A DNA stretch of 64,000 nucleotides from Terriglobia bacterium. Lineage in GTDB: Bacteria; Acidobacteriota; Terriglobia; Bryobacterales; Bryobacteraceae. This document shows, in pieces, positions 44,904 through 52,757 of the stretch. The translations under genes and the position numbers were made by a program. The stretch's first letter is position 1; each line of letters starts with the position of its first letter. Under the pieces are notes generated by a model. It saw only the letters and a program-made list of their open reading frames with translations, was not told where the DNA came from and made no database searches. The stretch lies in contig JAIQEX010000016.1 of NCBI GenBank assembly GCA_020073615.1, forward strand, positions 1-64,000, given 5' to 3'.

Positions 44904-44932
44904 TTGACGGACAGCGGCTTCTCGGGCATAGT
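44904..44932 (+). promoter_or_regulatory. Candidate sigma-70 promoter ahead of the BMC genes
   Basis: TTGACG at 44904-44909, a 17-base spacer, and CATAGT at 44927-44932. Matches to consensus are five of six and four of six. Transcription would start near 44939 and run through a leader of about 690 nt to the shell-protein gene. Confidence 0.45.
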
Positions 44933-44938
44933 GATGGA

Positions 44939-45629
44939 GGTTCCAAGAGGTTTGAGGAACAGCAAGCCTCCGGAAACGTAGCGGATCGCAAACGATGATC
45001 CGCAGTCATAATCTAGCGATAGAACGGGGCTGCGGGGAGTAAGCGGAGATCGGGCGGATTCGGAAGGCGGGCCGAGCGGCGGCAAATCCGGTTGAACGCT
45101 TTGATCCGGAGGGAGGCAAAATTCCCAACGGGGAGTGGAGGCTGGAGGCGCAGCCGGTGTTGCCGGCTGGAAGAACTGCAACGGGCACGAAGCGATGAAG
45201 CGGCCTTGGCCGGGGCGAACCGGTTGGGGTAGCGGAGCCGAAGGGCCGAACGGGCAGGGAGAACGGCGGGCATTCACGCGAAGTAGCAGGCCGGGAACAT
45301 TGACCCCGGAATGGAGGCCGTGCAAGCGGCTGCCGTTGCGGGCGAGCGAAAGGCCGTTACGAGCGTGCGGTCCCGTTCCAGAGAGAAGTTGCGGCGCGCC
45401 AGGAAGCGTTAATCCGGCTGTTGCTAAACCCAGTGGCCGGGGAGCGGAGAGGCGAATCGTCCGGCGCTCTGGAATGCCGTGTTCAGTACCGTGCATGCCG
45501 GTGGTGGACAAGGCTGGGAATCAGGTCACTTGGAACCATTTTCTTTTTGTCCGCCTTCCAGCGCGCCCCACCGCATTTCACCCCTGGATTATGATAGGTT
45601 AGTCTTTTCGCTTTTCAACTGGAGGAAAA
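44939..45629 (+). other. Long G-rich leader or intergenic region
   Basis: About 690 bp with no convincing protein. Frames are open on both strands but Pro/Arg-rich with no ribosome sites. The plus strand is strongly purine/G-rich and contains short perfect hairpins (45151-45169; CGGCC/GGCCG at 45201-45212). It could be a structured 5' leader, a small RNA gene, or decayed coding sequence. I recognise no known riboswitch, RNase P, tmRNA or SRP signature. The last 40 bases become AT-rich and end in TGGAGG before the shell gene. Confidence 0.4.
45151..45169 (+). repeat. Perfect hairpin in the long leader
   Basis: CAGCCGG at 45151-45157 pairs with CCGGCTG at 45163-45169 around a 5-nt loop TGTTG. 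There is no U-tract, so it is not an intrinsic terminator. Confidence 0.5.
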
Positions 45630-45911
45630 ATGGAGGCCCTCGGCCTGATCGAGACAAAAGGTTTGGTGGGCGCCATCGAGGCTGCCGATGCCATGGTCAA
45701 GACCGCCAATGTCATTTTGACCGGCAAGGAATTTGTCGGCGCCGGCTTGGTCTGCGTCATGGTGCGAGGCGACGTCGGCGCGGTGAAGGCGGCCACCGAC
45801 GCGGGTGCGGCCGCGGCCCGGCGCGTCGGCGAGCTGGTCAGCGTCCACGTCATTCCACGTCCGCATGAGGAAGTCGAAAAGGTGCTTCCCGTAGGCGTTC
45901 TCCAGAAGTAA
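45630..45911 (+). CDS. Bacterial microcompartment shell protein, BMC-H
   Basis: 93 aa, a single BMC domain. It forms hexamers that tile the facets of a protein organelle. Landmarks: [21 protein letters not shown] at the start, a KTANV lysine strand, [21 protein letters not shown], and the C-terminal [15 protein letters not shown] shared with PduA/EutM/CcmK-type proteins. TGGAGG lies five bases before the ATG. The dehydrogenase gene follows after 3 bp. No second hexamer, BMC-T or pentameric BMC-P vertex gene is in the window, so the rest of the shell must be elsewhere. Confidence 0.95.
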   Translation: MEALGLIETKGLVGAIEAADAMVKTANVILTGKEFVGAGLVCVMVRGDVGAVKAATDAGAAAARRVGELVSVHVIPRPHEEVEKVLPVGVLQK

Positions 45912-45914
45912 AGG

Positions 45915-47564
45915 GTGATGCTCGAGGATAAAGACCTTCTCTCCATCCAGGAAGTCCGCAGCAAAGTCGAGAAGGCATACGCAGCCTGGCAAACCTACCG
46001 CACCTATTCCCAGGAACAGGTGGACGCCATCGTGGAGCGCATGGCAGCCGCCGCGCGCGCCAACGCCCGCCGCCTGGCCGACCTGGCTGTGGAAGAGACC
46101 GGCTACGGCAATGCCAAGGACAAGTACGTAAAGAACCTGCTAGCCTGCGACTGGCTTCCGCGCCGTATGCGCGGCATGAAGACCGTGGGCATCCTGCGCG
46201 AACTGCCCGACGAGAAGGTGGTCGAAATCGGCGTCCCCGTGGGCGTGGTCGCGGCCATCCTGCCTACTACCAATCCCACCTCCACGGCGATTTACAAGAC
46301 GCTGATTTCGCTCAAAGCGGGCAACGCCATCGTAGTCAGCCCGCATCCCCGGGCGCACCGGTGCACCTGCGACACTACCGCCATCCTGTACCAGGCCGCC
46401 GTGGAAGCGGGCGCGCCCGAAGAAATCGTCCAGTGTGTCGATAACGCGACCATCGAGGCCACCAACGCGCTCATGCGGCACGAGCGCACCGGCGTGATCC
46501 TCTCCACCGGCGGCGCGGGCATCGTCAAAGCGGCCTATTCCAGCGGCAAACCCGCGTTCGGCGTCGGCCCCGGCAACGTGCCGGTGCTGGTCGATACTTC
46601 TGCCGACCTCGAAGAGGCGATCCCCAAGATCGTCGCCGGTAAGTCTTTCGACTATGGCACGGTCTGCTCGAGCGAGCAGGCCGTTGTGGCGGAAGCGTCT
46701 CTGCGCGACCGCATTCTGAGCCTGTTGAAGGCCCAGAAGGCGTACATCGCCAACGACGCGCAGAAGGATGCTCTGGGCAAGCTGCTGATCATGCCCAACT
46801 GGACGGTGAATCCGCAATGCGTCGGTCAGGCGCCCGGCAAGATCGCCCGCATGGCGGGGTTCGACGTTCCGCCCGACACCTCGATTCTCTGCGCCGAGGT
46901 GGGTGGCGTCGGCAAGCAGCATCCGCTCTCCGCCGAGAAGCTTTCGCCCGTGCTCTCGCTCTACTTCGTCAAGGATTTCAGCACCGCCATGGACACCTGC
47001 TACGCCCTGCTGAAGTTCGGCGGCATGGGCCACACGGCGGTAATCTACTCGAAGGACGACGCGCGCACCCGCGAATACGCCATGCGCATGCCGGCCATGC
47101 GCGTGCTGGTGAACACCCCCGCGCCCCAGGGCTCGACCGGCATCACCACCAACGTATTTCCCTCGATGACGCTGGGGTGCGGCGCCGTTGCGGGCAACGC
47201 CACGTCGGATAATGTCGGCCCCCTGCATCTGATCAACGTCAAGCGGCTGGCATACGTGGTGCGCAGGCCGGAGGAGGCTTTCGAGATGCCGCTCGATTAC
47301 AACGCGGCGTCTTCGGCGGCGATCTCCGCGGGCGCCCCCGCGTCCCTTGAGCGCAGCGTTGTGGTCGCGGCCGTGGAGCGGTATCTGGCCTCGCGCGGCA
47401 TGGCCGCCGCCGCGCCGGCGCCGGGCGGGCCCTCCTGCACGACATCGTGTGCGCCGCAGCCGGCCAAGGTCACGCCGTCGGTGCTGCCCAATGTGGCCGC
47501 CGACGTGGTGGATCGCTTCCTGGCCCGGCGCGGCGCTTCCGGGTCCAAGGGCGGGTATGGGTGA
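45915..47564 (+). CDS. BMC-associated acylating aldehyde dehydrogenase (PduP/EutE-like)
   Basis: 549 aa. It converts an aldehyde to acyl-CoA with NAD inside the microcompartment. The catalytic Cys251 lies in DYGTVCSSEQ; cofactor segments include ILPTTNPTSTAIYK and GVGPGNVPVLVD, and the Gly-rich APQGSTGITTN is conserved in this subfamily. The C-terminal 90 residues are an extension with two similar amphipathic helices: SVVVAAVERYLASRG near 478 and VAADVVDRFLARRG near 527, joined by an Ala/Pro and Cys-rich linker (PSCTTSCAP). Such helices are encapsulation peptides that bind the shell. The gene ends in TGA-C, and coding-like sequence continues in the same frame (see next). Confidence 0.92.
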   Translation: MMLEDKDLLSIQEVRSKVEKAYAAWQTYRTYSQEQVDAIVERMAAAARANARRLADLAVEETGYGNAKDKYVKNLLACDWLPRRMRGMKTVGILRELPDEKVVEIGVPVGVVAAILPTTNPTSTAIYKTLISLKAGNAIVVSPHPRAHRCTCDTTAILYQAAVEAGAPEEIVQCVDNATIEATNALMRHERTGVILSTGGAGIVKAAYSSGKPAFGVGPGNVPVLVDTSADLEEAIPKIVAGKSFDYGTVCSSEQAVVAEASLRDRILSLLKAQKAYIANDAQKDALGKLLIMPNWTVNPQCVGQAPGKIARMAGFDVPPDTSILCAEVGGVGKQHPLSAEKLSPVLSLYFVKDFSTAMDTCYALLKFGGMGHTAVIYSKDDARTREYAMRMPAMRVLVNTPAPQGSTGITTNVFPSMTLGCGAVAGNATSDNVGPLHLINVKRLAYVVRRPEEAFEMPLDYNAASSAAISAGAPASLERSVVVAAVERYLASRGMAAAAPAPGGPSCTTSCAPQPAKVTPSVLPNVAADVVDRFLARRGASGSKGGYG

Positions 47565-47768
47565 CTGACCGCGACAAGCCCGGCAACCCCGGCACCGCCG
47601 TCTCCGCCCGAGCCTCCGCCCCAACCGGTCGGTTTTGTGTGCGAGGACGATGTGCGGGCTGCCATCCGCGACAATCGCAAGATCTACATCGGGCCGAAGA
47701 CCATCGTTACGCCTTCCGCCCGCGACCTGGCCGGCCCCTCTGATATTCTGGTGTTAGTGCAGGGCTGA
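47565..47768 (+). CDS. Coding-like extension in the same frame after the dehydrogenase TGA
   Basis: 67 codons without a stop directly follow the TGA at 47562-47564, in the dehydrogenase frame. First comes a Pro-rich linker (PAPPSPPEPPPQPVGF), then a conserved-looking domain: VCEDDVRAAIRDNRKIYIGP, KTIVTPSARDLAGPSDILVL, ending VQG. The TPSARDL text recalls the (T/S)PAARD motif in several microcompartment-linked proteins such as EutT/EutQ-like families. No ATG exists; a GTG at 47637 would give only 43 aa. It is either a separate small gene with an unusual start, a C-terminal domain reached by read-through of a leaky TGA-C, or the result of a nonsense mutation. Confidence 0.55.
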   Translation: MTATSPATPAPPSPPEPPPQPVGFVCEDDVRAAIRDNRKIYIGPKTIVTPSARDLAGPSDILVLVQG

Positions 47769-47780
47769 GGCTCGAATATC

Positions 47781-48272
47781 GTGGATGCCAATCTCGACAC
47801 ACTGAAACGCGAAATCCTGGAGTACCTCGACTCGGCTGCTTTTGTCGTCTTTCACGGCAGTCCGGGCGGATTGGAAGGCCTCCCCATGGTGCTCTGGGAC
47901 ACGGAGCAGCACCCCGATTATCAGGCGTTCCTGGAAGTCGCGCAGAAGAGTGGAATCCAGATCGTCATACTGGCCACCCGCGAATTCGAAGCAGACGACA
48001 CAGGCGATCTTCTGGCGCAGTTGGACGATCTCGATCTCACCCGGGAAGAGCAGCGCGAATACCAGTCGCGCCTGCGCGAACTCAGGATCTACGAGGGCCA
48101 GACGTGCTTCATCGAGCTGGCCTTCGACTACCACTCCCGCCTCTACGTTTATCAGGTGCAACCCGATTGGTACCAGGAGTTCCTCGGCACGGAGGATGAA
48201 ATCCTCTCGCGCACCGCCGGCGAAGACGACGGGGATGAAGACGACTTCGGCGGATATTTCTCCAAGAACTGA
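47781..48272 (+). CDS. Conserved hypothetical acidic protein
   Basis: 163 aa with a GTG start. Alpha/beta layout: LDTLKREILEYLDSAAFVVFHG, GLPMVLWDTEQHPDYQAFL, EVAQKSGIQIVILATREFEA, then a charged helix and TCFIELAFDYHSRLYVYQVQ. The acidic tail is GEDDGDEDDFGGYF. No family name is known to me. It is 4 bp upstream of recJ, probably in the same operon, which hints at a nucleic-acid-related or housekeeping role, but this is inference only. Confidence 0.7.
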   Translation: MDANLDTLKREILEYLDSAAFVVFHGSPGGLEGLPMVLWDTEQHPDYQAFLEVAQKSGIQIVILATREFEADDTGDLLAQLDDLDLTREEQREYQSRLRELRIYEGQTCFIELAFDYHSRLYVYQVQPDWYQEFLGTEDEILSRTAGEDDGDEDDFGGYFSKN

Positions 48273-48276
48273 CCGC

Positions 48277-50019
48277 ATGCGCGGCGCCCGCTGGCTTCTG
48301 CCCGCCGTCGATCCCCGGCAAGTGGACGCATTGTGCGCCGCCCTCCACATGGGTGCGCCCGCCTGCAAGGTGCTCGCCCATCGCGGATTTAGCGACCCGG
48401 TGTCCGCGCGCCGTTTCCTTGCGCCGTCGCTCGACGAGCTGCACGATCCTCTGAACATGCGCGACATGCCCCAGGCCGTCGCGCGCCTGCGAAAAGCGAT
48501 CCGAACCGGTGAGAGGATCCTGATTTATGGCGATTATGACGTGGACGGCACCAGCTCCGTGGTGCTTCTGCACAAAGCCATCGCGCTCGCGGGCGGCACC
48601 GCCGGTTACCACGTGCCACACCGGCTCAAGGACGGCTACGGCATGCGTCCCGCGGTGGTGGAGGCGGCCGCGGCCGATGGCGTCGGGCTCATCGTCAGCG
48701 TGGATACCGGAATCCGCGCCACCGATGTGGTGCGGCGCGCGGCGGAGCTCGCCATCGACGTAATCGTCACCGACCATCACTTGCCCGAAACCGAATTGCC
48801 GCCCGCGCTCGCCGTGCTCAACCCCAACCGGCCCGATTGCCCATATCCGGAGAAAAACCTTTGCGGCGCGGGCGTTGCTTTCAAACTGGTGCAGGCGTTG
48901 CTGGCCACGCTCGACTGGCCGCCCGAGAAGGTGGGGCGCATTTCCGAGTCGTTCCTCAAGCTCGCGGCCATCGCCACCGTGGCCGACGTCGTGCCGCTCT
49001 CGGGCGAGAACCGCATCATCGTCAAACACGGCCTCGCCGGGTTGCGCGCGGTGCGCAATCCGGGGCTGCGCGCGCTGCTCGATGTCGCAGGCTTTACCGG
49101 CGAGAACGTGCCCAACGCCCGGCAGGTGGCCTTTCAGATCGCCCCGCGGTTAAACGCCGCGGGCCGCATGGACACTGCCACAGCGGTGGTCGAGTTGTTC
49201 CTTACCGATGACCCCGCGCGGGCACGCGACCTGGCCCGCCAACTTCACGATCGCAATGGCGAGCGCCAGCAGGTCGAGGCCGAAATCCTTGAAGCCTGCG
49301 AGCGCCTGGCGGTGGATGAATCGGCGGCCGCCCTGGTTTACTATGACGAGGAATGGCACCGGGGAGTGCTCGGCATCGTGGCCAGCCGCCTGGTGGAACG
49401 CCTGCATCGCCCCGTATTCGTGCTCGGCCGCAATCCCGATGACGGCATGGCGCAGGGCTCCGGCCGCAGCATACCGGCGTTCCATCTGCTGGAGGCGTTG
49501 GAGTCCATGTCCGGGCTCTTCGTGCGGTTCGGAGGCCACAAATACGCCGCTGGGGCCACCCTCGAAGCCGCGCGCGTGGCCGAGTTCCGCGAGCGGTTCA
49601 ACGCGTTTGCGGCGGCGCGGCTGAGTCCCGAAGATTTCGAGGAGCGCGTGCATATCGACGCCGTTCTCGACTTGGGGGAAATCACGGAGCGCAGCGTCGC
49701 GGACGTGTTGACACTCGCTCCGTTCGGACACGGCAATCCGCAGCCGGTATTCACCGCCCTGGATGTGGAGATGGCCGCGGAACCCGCAGTCTGGAAAGAG
49801 AAGCACCTGCGCGTCGCCGTGAGGCAGGGCGGCCGCATCCTGTCGCTGAAGGCCTGGAACTTCTCCGCCCGCGCTGGTGAAATGTCCAGGGGCGCGCGCG
49901 TGGACATCGCATTCACCCTCGAAGAAGACGCCTTTTCGGCGGCGCGAGGCTATCCTGGCTGGCAAGCGGTGTTACGAGACGTGCGCACGACCGAACGGGC
50001 GCGCCCGGCGAGTGTATAG
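48277..50019 (+). CDS. recJ: Single-stranded-DNA-specific exonuclease RecJ
   Basis: 580 aa. A 5'-3' ssDNA exonuclease of recombination and mismatch repair. DHH-family motifs: ILIYGDYDVDGTSSVVLL near residue 82, LIVSVDTGIRA, VTDHHLPETELP near 166-177, and the DHHA1-type C-terminal motif RFGGHKYAAGATLE near 421. The OB-like end is present (FGHGNPQPVF, then VAVRQGGRILSLKAWNF). The ATG at 48277 is chosen because it follows the upstream stop by 4 bp and starts MRGARWLLP; upstream codons belong to another frame. It is convergent with rmuC; the stops abut. Confidence 0.96.
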   Translation: MRGARWLLPAVDPRQVDALCAALHMGAPACKVLAHRGFSDPVSARRFLAPSLDELHDPLNMRDMPQAVARLRKAIRTGERILIYGDYDVDGTSSVVLLHKAIALAGGTAGYHVPHRLKDGYGMRPAVVEAAAADGVGLIVSVDTGIRATDVVRRAAELAIDVIVTDHHLPETELPPALAVLNPNRPDCPYPEKNLCGAGVAFKLVQALLATLDWPPEKVGRISESFLKLAAIATVADVVPLSGENRIIVKHGLAGLRAVRNPGLRALLDVAGFTGENVPNARQVAFQIAPRLNAAGRMDTATAVVELFLTDDPARARDLARQLHDRNGERQQVEAEILEACERLAVDESAAALVYYDEEWHRGVLGIVASRLVERLHRPVFVLGRNPDDGMAQGSGRSIPAFHLLEALESMSGLFVRFGGHKYAAGATLEAARVAEFRERFNAFAAARLSPEDFEERVHIDAVLDLGEITERSVADVLTLAPFGHGNPQPVFTALDVEMAAEPAVWKEKHLRVAVRQGGRILSLKAWNFSARAGEMSRGARVDIAFTLEEDAFSAARGYPGWQAVLRDVRTTERARPASV

Positions 50020-51174
50020 CTACTCGCCCTGCACCGCGCGGACACTCTTCTCGACCGGCTCCAGTTCGGCGATCTCCACACCGAGCGGCGCTGTCTTCAG
50101 GTCGGCAAACTTGCGGGCGGTCACCATCACGCGGGCTTCCAACGAGCCCACCGCGCCATTGTACGCTTCGACGGCGCGCTCCAGGCTTTTGCCGACGCGG
50201 TTGAAATGCTCGCCCATATCGGAGAGGCGCTTGAACAACTCCTTGCCCAGCGCGCTGATCTCCGCGGCGTTCTGCGCGAGCTTCTCCTGCCGCCATCCGT
50301 AGGCTACCGCGCGCAGCAGCGCGATCAATGAGGTGGGAGTGGCCAGGATGATGTTTTGCGCCACCCCCGCCTCGATCAGTGACGGATCGCTCTCCAGCGC
50401 CGCGCTGAAGAAACACTCGCCGGGCAGAAACAGAACGGCGAATTCGGGTGCCTGGTCGAACTGCTCCCAGTAGGACTTACGACCCAAGGCCGTCATGTGC
50501 GCGCGCACCTGTCGTGCGTGCCCGGCAAGGTGCGCCTTGCGGGTTGGCTCGTCCGGTGCTTCCATCGCCTGCAGGTACTCGTCGAGCGGCGTTTTGGCGT
50601 CCACCACGATGGTCTTGCCCGCGGGCAGACTGACCAGAAGATCGGGACGCAGACGTCCGTCTTCCGAGGTGATCGTGGTCTGCGTGAGGAAGTCGCAATG
50701 GTCCAGCATGCCCGCCATCTCCACCACGCGCCGCAACTGCATCTCGCCCCAATGTCCGCGCACGCTCGGGGTGCGCAGCGCCGTCACCAGCTTCCCGGTT
50801 TCGGCGCGCAGTTGCGCCTGCGTTTCTGTCAGATTGCGGACCTGCTCATGGAGCGCGGCATAGGCGCCCGCGCGCGCCGTCTCCAGCGCCTGGATCTTGG
50901 AATCCACCTTCTCGAGCGAAACGCGCACCGGCGTCACCAGCTCGACGATCGCCTGCTGCCGCAGGGCAAGATCGCCGCGCGCGGCCTGCTGCGTCTGCGC
51001 TAAGGCAGTCTGCGCCAGTTCGAGAAAAGCCTGATTGTTGCGGGCCAGGGCGTCCGAGGAGAGAGCCTTAAAGGCCCCTTCGGTTTCCTGCCTGCGCCAT
51101 CGCAGGACCAGCCAGGCGAGGACGAAACCGGCAATGAAACAGAGGACCGGTAGAATGTTTTGCATTAGAACCAT
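50020..51174 (-). CDS. rmuC: DNA recombination protein RmuC
   Basis: 384 aa. An N-terminal membrane helix (ILPVLCFIAGFVLAWLVL), a long coiled coil (residues 30-125), then the RmuC core: RGHWGEMQLRRVVEMAGM, LRPDLLVSLPAGKTIVVDAKTP near 185-206, PEFAVLFLPGECFFSAAL and NIILATPTSLIALLRAVAYGW. The nuclease-like VDAKTPLDEY is conserved. RmuC limits inversions between short repeats and is thought to be a PD-(D/E)XK-type nuclease. It is convergent with recJ. Confidence 0.93.
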   Translation of the reverse strand: MVLMQNILPVLCFIAGFVLAWLVLRWRRQETEGAFKALSSDALARNNQAFLELAQTALAQTQQAARGDLALRQQAIVELVTPVRVSLEKVDSKIQALETARAGAYAALHEQVRNLTETQAQLRAETGKLVTALRTPSVRGHWGEMQLRRVVEMAGMLDHCDFLTQTTITSEDGRLRPDLLVSLPAGKTIVVDAKTPLDEYLQAMEAPDEPTRKAHLAGHARQVRAHMTALGRKSYWEQFDQAPEFAVLFLPGECFFSAALESDPSLIEAGVAQNIILATPTSLIALLRAVAYGWRQEKLAQNAAEISALGKELFKRLSDMGEHFNRVGKSLERAVEAYNGAVGSLEARVMVTARKFADLKTAPLGVEIAELEPVEKSVRAVQGE

Positions 51175-51213
51175 TATCCCGCGGCCGCCCTCGCCCAGGA
51201 TCGCGTGCCGTCG

Positions 51214-51588
51214 TTACAGTAACACCGTGTCGATGCGACTCCCGGCGGGCGCGGTGGCACGGGCCGGCTCACGGCCGCGGAGGAACAGGATCAACTCTTC
51301 CTCCGAACCGTCGAAATAGCCGTCCAGCAATTCGCGGAGGGCCGCCCGCCGCATGGTATCGCGCGACGTTTCGGGCGAATACACGAACGCCCGCGCCTTC
51401 TTGCGCCGCGCGAGTTTGCCCTTGCGCACCATCCGGTCGAGCACGGTCATGATCGTGGTGTACGCCAGCGGGCGCGTCTCGGCCACGATCCGTTGCACGT
51501 CTTTCACTGTGCCCTCCCCGATCGACCAGAGCGCCCTCAGACATAACAACTCGAGTGGCGGGGGCACTTCGCGCGCCGGCTTCGCCAT
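51214..51588 (-). CDS. BlaI/MecI/CopY-type transcriptional repressor
   Basis: 124 aa from the ATG at 51588, which overlaps the stop of the upstream gene (TGATG). The winged-helix repressor fold of the BlaI family: PPPLELLCLRALWSIGEGTV, VQRIVAETRPLAYTTIMTVLDRMVRKGKLAR, ARAFVYSPETSRD. The family represses beta-lactamase or peptidase and copper genes and is inactivated by a BlaR-type protease. No BlaR-like gene is in the window. Being last in the same operon as a nuclease and a foldase is unusual for a BlaI protein. Confidence 0.88.
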   Translation of the reverse strand: MAKPAREVPPPLELLCLRALWSIGEGTVKDVQRIVAETRPLAYTTIMTVLDRMVRKGKLARRKKARAFVYSPETSRDTMRRAALRELLDGYFDGSEEELILFLRGREPARATAPAGSRIDTVLL

Positions 51589-52757
51589 CAGCTTTTCTGC
51601 TCCGGCCCGGCGGGTGCGAGCGCTTGCTTCAGCTTGTCGGCAAAAAACGAACCCGGCTTGGGCGCAAACATCGGGCGCTGCTCCGGCGCCGCGGCTGCGG
51701 GATCCGGCGGTGCGGCGCCTTCGATGCCCACCGGCGCGGGCGCCGGCGGCTCCCCATTTGGCGCCGCTGCCTCCGCCGCGCGCGGCGCTTCCGCCTCCCC
51801 GTTCAGGAAGCGGTCTTTCTTCAGCGCCGGGCGCTCCAAAGCGTGGTTGTACGTAGTGAAGCAGCCTTCCACCTGGCGATCGTTCGCGATCAGCGCCCGC
51901 ATGCATTCCATCTTCGAATCCAGATCGTCCAGGTAGTGCAGCAACAGCGCTTCCGGAAACTGTGGCAGCTTGGGGGAGCCGAATTCGAGTTGCCCGTGAT
52001 GGCTCAGGATCATATGCTCCACCAACGTCCGCAACTGCGGCGGGAAATCGGGCAAGCCGCGAAGCTTGTCGGCCACCATCCGCAGCCCGATGTTGATGTG
52101 GCCCAGCAACTGGCCGTCGTTGGAGTAGGAAAACCCGCGCTCGTAGTTCAGCTCGTAGATCTTCCCGATGTCGTGCAGCACCACGCCCGCCAGCAGCAGC
52201 TCGCAATCGATATGCGGATAATGGGGCGCCACCATGCGGGCCAGGGCGCACAGTGAAAGCACGTGCTCGATCAGGCCTCCGAGGTAGGCGTGGTGGATCT
52301 GCTTCGCCGCGGGGGCGCGCCGGTAGCGGCGCGCGATATCTTCATCGTCCAGCAGCGCTTCCAGCAGTCCTTTCAGGTGAGAGTTCGAGATCCCGGCAAC
52401 GATACCGCGCAACTCGTCCCACATCTCGCCGGAGTCGCGGCGCGATGAGGGAAAGTAGTCGCAAAAGTCGATCTCGCTGTCGTCCATCCGCCGCATTTTA
52501 TGGATGGTCAGTTGCGGCCGGTTGTGGAAGACCTGGACCAGCCCCTTAACCTTGACAAAATCATCGCGGTCGAAGCCGTCGATCACTTCGGCCACGTTGT
52601 CCCACATCTTGGCGTCCAGTTCGCCGGTGCGGTCGCCCAGAAGCAGCGAAAGATACAACTCGCCGCTCTTCTTCTGGCGAATCTCCTTCGAGTGAACCAG
52701 AAAGCTGGTCGTGATCAGCTTATTCGCCTCGATCTCGTTCACATACGGAGATTTCAT
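51588..52757 (-). CDS. YhaM-like 3'-5' exoribonuclease (OB fold + HD domain)
   Basis: 389 aa. Residues 1-95 are an OB-fold nucleic-acid-binding domain (ITTSFLVHSKEIRQKKSGELY, LGDRTGELDAKMWD, VKVKGLVQVFHNRPQLTI). An HD phosphohydrolase domain follows with HHAYLGGLIEHVLSLC and LLAGVVLHDIGKIYE near 190-205, then HMILSHHGQLEFGSPKLP. This order defines the YhaM/CBF1 family of 3'-5' exonucleases. A Pro/Ala-rich C-terminal 75 residues are an extra tail. The ATG overlaps the PPIC gene stop (ATGA), and its own stop overlaps the BlaI start. Confidence 0.88.
   Translation of the reverse strand: MKSPYVNEIEANKLITTSFLVHSKEIRQKKSGELYLSLLLGDRTGELDAKMWDNVAEVIDGFDRDDFVKVKGLVQVFHNRPQLTIHKMRRMDDSEIDFCDYFPSSRRDSGEMWDELRGIVAGISNSHLKGLLEALLDDEDIARRYRRAPAAKQIHHAYLGGLIEHVLSLCALARMVAPHYPHIDCELLLAGVVLHDIGKIYELNYERGFSYSNDGQLLGHINIGLRMVADKLRGLPDFPPQLRTLVEHMILSHHGQLEFGSPKLPQFPEALLLHYLDDLDSKMECMRALIANDRQVEGCFTTYNHALERPALKKDRFLNGEAEAPRAAEAAAPNGEPPAPAPVGIEGAAPPDPAAAAPEQRPMFAPKPGSFFADKLKQALAPAGPEQKS

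Noticed and set aside
44849-45511. 220-codon minus-strand ORF in the long leader
   Set aside because: Pro/Arg/Leu-rich text without ribosome site or recognisable motif; more likely non-coding.
45135-45602. 155-codon plus-strand ORF in the long leader
   Set aside because: Gly/Arg/Pro-rich with no protein-like pattern and no ribosome site.
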